DNA of 64,000 nt, from the NCBI RefSeq assembly GCF_013407835.1, contig NZ_JACCBI010000001.1:2294001-2358000 (forward strand), written 5' to 3'. The translations under genes and the position numbers were made by a program. Below the pieces are notes generated by a model. The model was given only the letters and a program-made list of their open reading frames with translations, did no database searches and was not told the DNA's origin. The DNA comes from Agromyces atrinae. GTDB taxonomy: Bacteria; Actinomycetota; Actinomycetes; Actinomycetales; Microbacteriaceae. Positions 59,987 to 64,000 of this stretch are shown here, piece by piece (positions within the stretch are counted from its first letter, which is position 1; every line of letters begins with the position of its first letter).

Positions 59987-61183
59987 ATGGCCTACGACAT
60001 CGCCCGTATTCGCTCGATGTTCCCTTCCCTCACGACCGGCTGGGCGCACTTCGACGGCCCGGGCGGCACGCAGACGCCGCGCGCCGTCGGCGATGCGATC
60101 CAGTCGACGCTCCTGCGCCCGCTCTCGAACCGCGGAACGAGCGCTCCCTCCGAGCAGAACGCCGACGACGCCGTGACCGAGTTCCGTCTCGCGGCCGCCG
60201 ACCTGCTCGGCGCCGACCCCGCCGGGATCGTGCACGGGCGGAGCGCGACGCAGCTCGCCTACGACTTCTCCCGCCACCTCGCCCAGCGCTGGAGTCCGGG
60301 CGACGAGATCGTCGTCACGAGGCTCGACCACGACTCGAACGTGCGGCCGTGGGTGCAGGCCGCCGAGCGGGCGGGGGCCACCGTGCGCTGGATCGACCTC
60401 GACCCCGAGACGGGCGAGCTCGTGGATGCCGCGAAGGCCGTGACCTCGGCGACGCGACTCGTCGCGGTGACCGCGGCATCGAATCTCATCGGCACGAAGC
60501 CCGACGTGCGCGGCATCGCCGACGCGGCTCACGCGGTGGGCGCCCTCGTCTATGTCGATGGCGTGCACTTCACGGCTCACGAGCTGCCCGACATCCGTTC
60601 TCTCGGCGCCGACCTGTTCGTGTGCTCGCCCTACAAGTTCCTCGGACCGCACTGCGGAATCCTCGCGGCCGACCCCGCGCTGCTCGAGACGATCGAACCC
60701 GACAAGCTGCTGCCATCGACGAACCGTGTGCCCGAGCGGTTCGAGTTCGGAACACTGCCGTACGAGCAGCTCGCGGGTGTGACGGCGGCGATCGACCTGC
60801 TCGCGGGGCTCGACGATGAGGCCGCGGGATCGCGACGGGAACAGCTGACGACGTCGTTCGCCGCGATGCACGCGCACGAGTCGGCTCTGCTCGAGCGACT
60901 CGAGGCCGGTCTCCGCGAGCTGCCCGGCGCGACGATCTGGTCACGAGCCGCGCGCCGCACGCCGACCCTGCTCGTCACCGTCGACGGCGCCGACACCGCG
61001 GCCCTCTCGGCGGGGCTCGCCGAACGTCGTGTGCTCGCGCCCTCCGACAACTTCTACGCCCTCGAAGCCAGTCGGCGTCTCGGCCTCGGCGATGCCGGCG
61101 GCCTGCGTCTCGGGCTCGCGCCCTACTCGACGACGGATGACGTGGACCGTGCGATCGAGGGTCTCGCCGCTCAACTCGGCTGA
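59987..61183 (+). CDS. Class V aminotransferase / cysteine-desulfurase-like protein
   Basis: 398 aa PLP enzyme. Features are HFDGPGGTQTPRAV near the start, RLDHDSNVRPWVQAAE, YVDGVHFTAHELPDIRSLGADLF and the PLP Lys in CSPYKFLGPHCG. It matches the cysteine-desulfurase-like group, but no partner sulfur-carrier gene is adjacent. ATG 59987 lies 6 nt after TATGCT, probably leaderless. Confidence 0.88.
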   Translation: MAYDIARIRSMFPSLTTGWAHFDGPGGTQTPRAVGDAIQSTLLRPLSNRGTSAPSEQNADDAVTEFRLAAADLLGADPAGIVHGRSATQLAYDFSRHLAQRWSPGDEIVVTRLDHDSNVRPWVQAAERAGATVRWIDLDPETGELVDAAKAVTSATRLVAVTAASNLIGTKPDVRGIADAAHAVGALVYVDGVHFTAHELPDIRSLGADLFVCSPYKFLGPHCGILAADPALLETIEPDKLLPSTNRVPERFEFGTLPYEQLAGVTAAIDLLAGLDDEAAGSRREQLTTSFAAMHAHESALLERLEAGLRELPGATIWSRAARRTPTLLVTVDGADTAALSAGLAERRVLAPSDNFYALEASRRLGLGDAGGLRLGLAPYSTTDDVDRAIEGLAAQLG

Positions 61184-61236
61184 TGCCCCTCCCGGGTGTG
61201 GGAAACTGAACCCTCACGGATCCGGGGGGAATCGAA

Positions 61237-62346
61237 CTGAGTGACACCGACTTCTGGCTGAACGCCGACGGCCTGCGCGAGCAGGCGACCGCCTTCACCA
61301 TGTACGCCGACCAGGCCGCGAGCGCGAAGTCCTGGCTCACGAACCTGACCATCACGGATGCCCCGTACGACGCGTACACGCGCGTGGCGAACGCCGCGAT
61401 CGAGATCCGTTCCTCACTCATCGACTGGTTCGATCACCTCGAGCAGGTACTCGACGGAGCAGCGACCGAGCTCATCGCCGTCGCCGACGACGGCGAGAAC
61501 ATCGACATGGAGCAGGCCGCTCTCATCGATGCGACCGACCCCGACGTCTACAACGGCAACACGCAGTCGCCCGGCGGCGGTCAGGGTGAGATCGCCCCGA
61601 GCTATGACCGCACCGACGATTCGCTGCCCGTCTGGGGCCCGCCGACAGGAGGCGCCGCGTTCTTCTGCGACCTCGGCAGCTACGACGAGCTGAACCAGAT
61701 GGGCACCAACCTCATCCCCGGCGACCTCTTGAGCCCGAGCGAGTGGGTCGACACCGTGCTCGGCTGGCTCGGCGCACAGACGCTGCCCGAGCGCGTTCTC
61801 GAGACGTTCGGCGGCCGGTGGGGCGACATGGCGCAGTTCGCCGACACGATCACGGGCCTCGCCGCCCTCATCGACGACATGCGCGGGCACCTCGCGAGCG
61901 CCGTCGCCTACGCCGGTGTGCAGTGGCAGGGCTACGCGTCCAATAGTGCGCAGGCGTACTTCGCAGACCTGTTGAACGCCCTGTCCGACGCCCAGGTCGC
62001 TCTCTCCGATGCCGGTACGGTCTTCTCCGACTACTGCACGGGCGTCATCCAGGCAGCGGAAGAGATCGCCGGCGCGATCTACGGCTTCTACGACGCCGTG
62101 CTCATCGCGGCCGGTGCTGCAGCATTCGGTACGGGAACCGTCTGGACGGGCGGCGGCGGGATCATCGGTTACGGCACAGCCGGCGTCTCGCTTCTCTGGG
62201 CGCTCAAGAAGCTCGCCGATGTGAACGACGTGCTGCAGAACATCAGTTCACTGTTCTCGATCCTCGATGCGCTCGACAACCTCACGGGCGACCTCTCGAA
62301 CTTCGCCGCAACCCTTCCCGTCCCCTCCATGGAGCAGACCTCATGA
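61237..62346 (+). CDS. WXG-motif protein, first gene of a four-gene operon (CTG start proposed)
   Basis: About 369 aa. It has an N-terminal helical region (FWLNADGLREQATAFTMYA), a central WXG-type motif (VQWQGYASNSAQAYFADLL) and a glycine-rich hydrophobic segment (AAFGTGTVWTGGGGIIGYG) near the C-terminus. CTG 61237 is proposed as start because GGGGGGA lies 7 nt upstream and the next codons read SDTDFWLN. The next ATG (61300) has no ribosome site and would lose the N-terminal helix. The stop overlaps the next gene (ATGA). It is probably a type VII secretion-type substrate or partner; no secretion ATPase is in the window. Confidence 0.7.
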   Translation: MSDTDFWLNADGLREQATAFTMYADQAASAKSWLTNLTITDAPYDAYTRVANAAIEIRSSLIDWFDHLEQVLDGAATELIAVADDGENIDMEQAALIDATDPDVYNGNTQSPGGGQGEIAPSYDRTDDSLPVWGPPTGGAAFFCDLGSYDELNQMGTNLIPGDLLSPSEWVDTVLGWLGAQTLPERVLETFGGRWGDMAQFADTITGLAALIDDMRGHLASAVAYAGVQWQGYASNSAQAYFADLLNALSDAQVALSDAGTVFSDYCTGVIQAAEEIAGAIYGFYDAVLIAAGAAAFGTGTVWTGGGGIIGYGTAGVSLLWALKKLADVNDVLQNISSLFSILDALDNLTGDLSNFAATLPVPSMEQTS

Positions 62347-62648
62347 CGTCGGCCGACGAACAACTCGACCCGGATGCGGCGTTCGCCGGTCGCGTCAGCG
62401 ACGAACGCGCGCCCTTCTCACTGCCGACCGTGGCCGCGAGCGCTCCCGTGCTGATTCAGCTGAGCCGCGAGATGCGAAGCCTGCGCGACAGCACCGACGA
62501 CCCGAAGCTGCGCGAGGCACTCACCGGCGTACTCGACGGGCGCGCTTCGCTCTCGTCGATCTTCTCGAGCGGCGTGCTGCCGGAGCCGCCCACAGAAATG
62601 CCCAAAGATCTGAGGCTTATCCTCGAAGCGAACGAGGAGACGTCATGA
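62343..62648 (+). CDS. Hypothetical protein of the WXG operon, 101 aa
   Basis: No recognised family. It is acidic and soluble, with two short predicted helices (VLIQLSREMRSLRDSTDD; PKLREALTGVLDG). Both ends overlap neighbours by ATGA. It could be a chaperone for the flanking WXG proteins, by position only. Confidence 0.7.
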   Translation: MTSADEQLDPDAAFAGRVSDERAPFSLPTVAASAPVLIQLSREMRSLRDSTDDPKLREALTGVLDGRASLSSIFSSGVLPEPPTEMPKDLRLILEANEETS

Positions 62649-62932
62649 AGATCGGCCTGAAGACCGCACCAGCGCTCGGCGCCATCGCGAGCATCAACGG
62701 GGGCATCGACGAGATCGAGCGAGCACTCGATGCCCTGCAGGTCGCGGTATCGACCCTCGAGTCGCAGTGGGACGGCGACGCGCGCGAAGCAATGTCGGTG
62801 GCCGTGCGCGACTGGAACGAGTCGATCGAGCGCATGCGTCGCATCGGGCGTGAAGCGAACCGCGTCGCCCAGCAGTCCGTCGAGCGTGTGGATGCCTTCG
62901 ACCGCGGCCGCGCGGGGGCCTGGCACCGATGA
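62645..62932 (+). CDS. WXG100-like small protein, 95 aa
   Basis: 95 aa with the size and helix-turn-helix layout of WXG100 proteins. The W-x-G motif is in LESQWDGDAREAMSVAVRDW at the expected middle position (about 40-60). It has no signal peptide. Overlaps by ATGA on both sides. Such proteins usually form dimers exported by type VII systems. Confidence 0.75.
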   Translation: MKIGLKTAPALGAIASINGGIDEIERALDALQVAVSTLESQWDGDAREAMSVAVRDWNESIERMRRIGREANRVAQQSVERVDAFDRGRAGAWHR

Positions 62933-63780
62933 GGCGATTGCGCGCGTCGGCGCTCCTCGTGACCGTCGGCCTCGCACTCGGTCTCACCGCGTGCTCCACG
63001 GGCCCCTCGAACAGCGTGCAGGTCACGTACGAGATCGACGGCGCCGAGCGCACCCTCACGTTCTCGCCCGACCAGATCACGTGCACGGATGACCGCGTGC
63101 ACGGGCTCGCGATCTCGAACGACCCGCAGGGCCGCTTCTCGATCGACATCGGCGGCCAGCGCCGCGGCTCGGTCGGCGCCGGCGGCGACGACGGGCTCGT
63201 ACTCTTCGAGGGAACCGACCTGCAGTTGTCGGCATCGGGCAACGTACTTACCGTCGGCGAGTCCGAGGGCGAAGTCGCCGTCGTCGCCGACTGGAAGCCG
63301 GGGGATGACGCGAACGTCGAACCCGAGGATGCCGACCGCTACCCGGCGACGATCTCCGGCTCGATCGAGTGTGACGCGCCCGTCGCCGTGCCGACCGCTC
63401 AGCCTGAAGCCACCTCCGACCCGACGGTCACAGGCGTGAGCGTTCGTTTCACCGGTGACGGCATCTCACACACAGCGACCTTCGAGCCGAGCGACGTCTC
63501 GTGCGACAGCCGTGTGACGGCGACCGGCGTTCAGCCGCACCCCGGCACGCTCGCGCTCGACTCCTCGGGGCGCCTGCAGGTCTCGGTCGTCGACGACACC
63601 GGCACCACGCAGTTCGTCGCGACGGGAGTCAGCGCGACCCCCGAGAGCGACGGTTCGTACTGGCTGCAGAACATCACCGGCGACGTGTCGTACTGGGAAG
63701 GCGAGACGAGCGGCACCCTCTCGCCCGAAGACGCCGTCGAGGCATCGGGCACACTCAGCGCCCTGATCATCTGCCCATAG
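62929..63780 (+). CDS. Lipoprotein with two tandem LpqH-like domains
   Basis: 283 aa. The signal peptide has lipobox LGLTAC. Two related domains of about 110-120 residues follow, each with two cysteines (ITC and IEC; VSC and IIC), a pattern like the mycobacterial 19-kDa LpqH antigen. It is the last gene of the overlapping operon, so it may be the surface partner of the WXG proteins. Confidence 0.78.
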   Translation: MRRLRASALLVTVGLALGLTACSTGPSNSVQVTYEIDGAERTLTFSPDQITCTDDRVHGLAISNDPQGRFSIDIGGQRRGSVGAGGDDGLVLFEGTDLQLSASGNVLTVGESEGEVAVVADWKPGDDANVEPEDADRYPATISGSIECDAPVAVPTAQPEATSDPTVTGVSVRFTGDGISHTATFEPSDVSCDSRVTATGVQPHPGTLALDSSGRLQVSVVDDTGTTQFVATGVSATPESDGSYWLQNITGDVSYWEGETSGTLSPEDAVEASGTLSALIICP

Positions 63781-63787
63781 GCGCGTC

Positions 63788-64000
63788 CTACGCCTGGTCG
63801 GTCGGCATGATCCAGAGTTCGCCGATCGAGGCGTGGCGCGGGCGGGTGACCATGAAGGCGATGCCGTCGGCGATGTCTTCCGGTTGGAGCACCTCGACCT
63901 GCTCGAAGAACGGCGTCGTCATCGCCTCTTGGATCTCGGCGCGATTGTGCGACGCGAGTTCGGTCGCGACGCCGCCGGGCTCGAGCACGCCGACGCGCAC
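63788..64000 (-). CDS. SDR family oxidoreductase (partial, N-terminus outside window)
   Basis: The last 70 residues of a short-chain dehydrogenase are present and the gene runs off the right edge. The C-terminal pattern VGVLEPGGVATELASHN and LQPEDIADGIAFMVTRP is typical of classical SDRs after the Tyr-x-x-x-Lys site. The substrate is unknown. Confidence 0.85.
   Translation of the reverse strand: MRVGVLEPGGVATELASHNRAEIQEAMTTPFFEQVEVLQPEDIADGIAFMVTRPRHASIGELWIMPTDQA

Overview
This window is GC-rich chromosomal DNA from a high-GC actinomycete, most likely a member of the Microbacteriaceae (Microbacterium, Agromyces or Leifsonia relatives). The evidence is GC-ending codons throughout, an F420-type LLM oxidoreductase, a dimethylargininase/ornithine aminotransferase pair, sortase-type LAxTG surface proteins, many leaderless starts with a TANNNT box 6-7 nt upstream, and dense tandem genes with ATGA or TGATG overlaps. 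I see no rRNA, convincing tRNA, CRISPR array, transposase or phage gene.

Layout. 1-3.4 kb: the 5' part of a GH3 glycosidase, divergent from a TetR regulator coupled to a type-B carboxylesterase. 3.9-12.5 kb: a galactan utilisation locus with a wall-anchored GH53 endo-galactanase, a GH42 beta-galactosidase, a MalEFG-type importer without ATPase, and a LacI regulator, arranged around a symmetric divergent promoter. 12.7-18.3 kb: POT peptide transporter, GT1 glycosyltransferase, Sfp-type phosphopantetheinyl transferase, and an ABC-F ribosome-protection-type ATPase preceded by a 7-codon leaderless leader peptide. 18.5-27 kb: a Pls/PosA-family nonribosomal peptide synthetase (poly-amino-acid synthetase) translationally coupled to an M1 metallopeptidase, then ornithine aminotransferase and dimethylargininase. 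27-31 kb: LLM oxidoreductase, Lrp regulator, GntR/membrane protein pair, SLC13/ArsB-like permease. 31-38 kb: PutA-like bifunctional proline catabolic enzyme with divergent LysR, and a thioester-domain surface protein. 38-42 kb: FAD oxidoreductase, small membrane protein, AI-2E family protein, thioesterase. 42-50.3 kb: an importer divergent from a four-gene oxidative operon (NtaA-type monooxygenase, two SfnB/DszC-like flavoproteins, aldo/keto reductase). 50.3-56 kb: methylcitrate cycle genes prpC, prpB and prpD, interrupted between prpC and prpB by an opposite-strand DUF559 nuclease-like gene bracketed by two related hairpins. 56-61 kb: LysE exporter, TrhO, small membrane proteins, class V aminotransferase-like enzyme. 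61.2-63.8 kb: a four-gene overlapping operon with two WXG-motif proteins and an LpqH-like lipoprotein, followed by a truncated SDR gene.

The most striking non-coding structure is a two-part family of ~80-bp palindromes, called A and B here. Thirteen copies lie between 3.2 and 24.6 kb, usually as neighbouring A+B pairs. A B-A-B-A-B array sits upstream of the NRPS. A copies supply the stop codons of two genes, and a B copy lies upstream of a transporter that has no recognisable start codon. Further right, other long hairpins (C to G here) occupy mostly gene-end junctions. The other notable signals are the ABC-F leader peptide, a pair of Lrp-like operator regions with identical 31-bp motif spacing, and hairpins directly after both ABC binding-protein genes.
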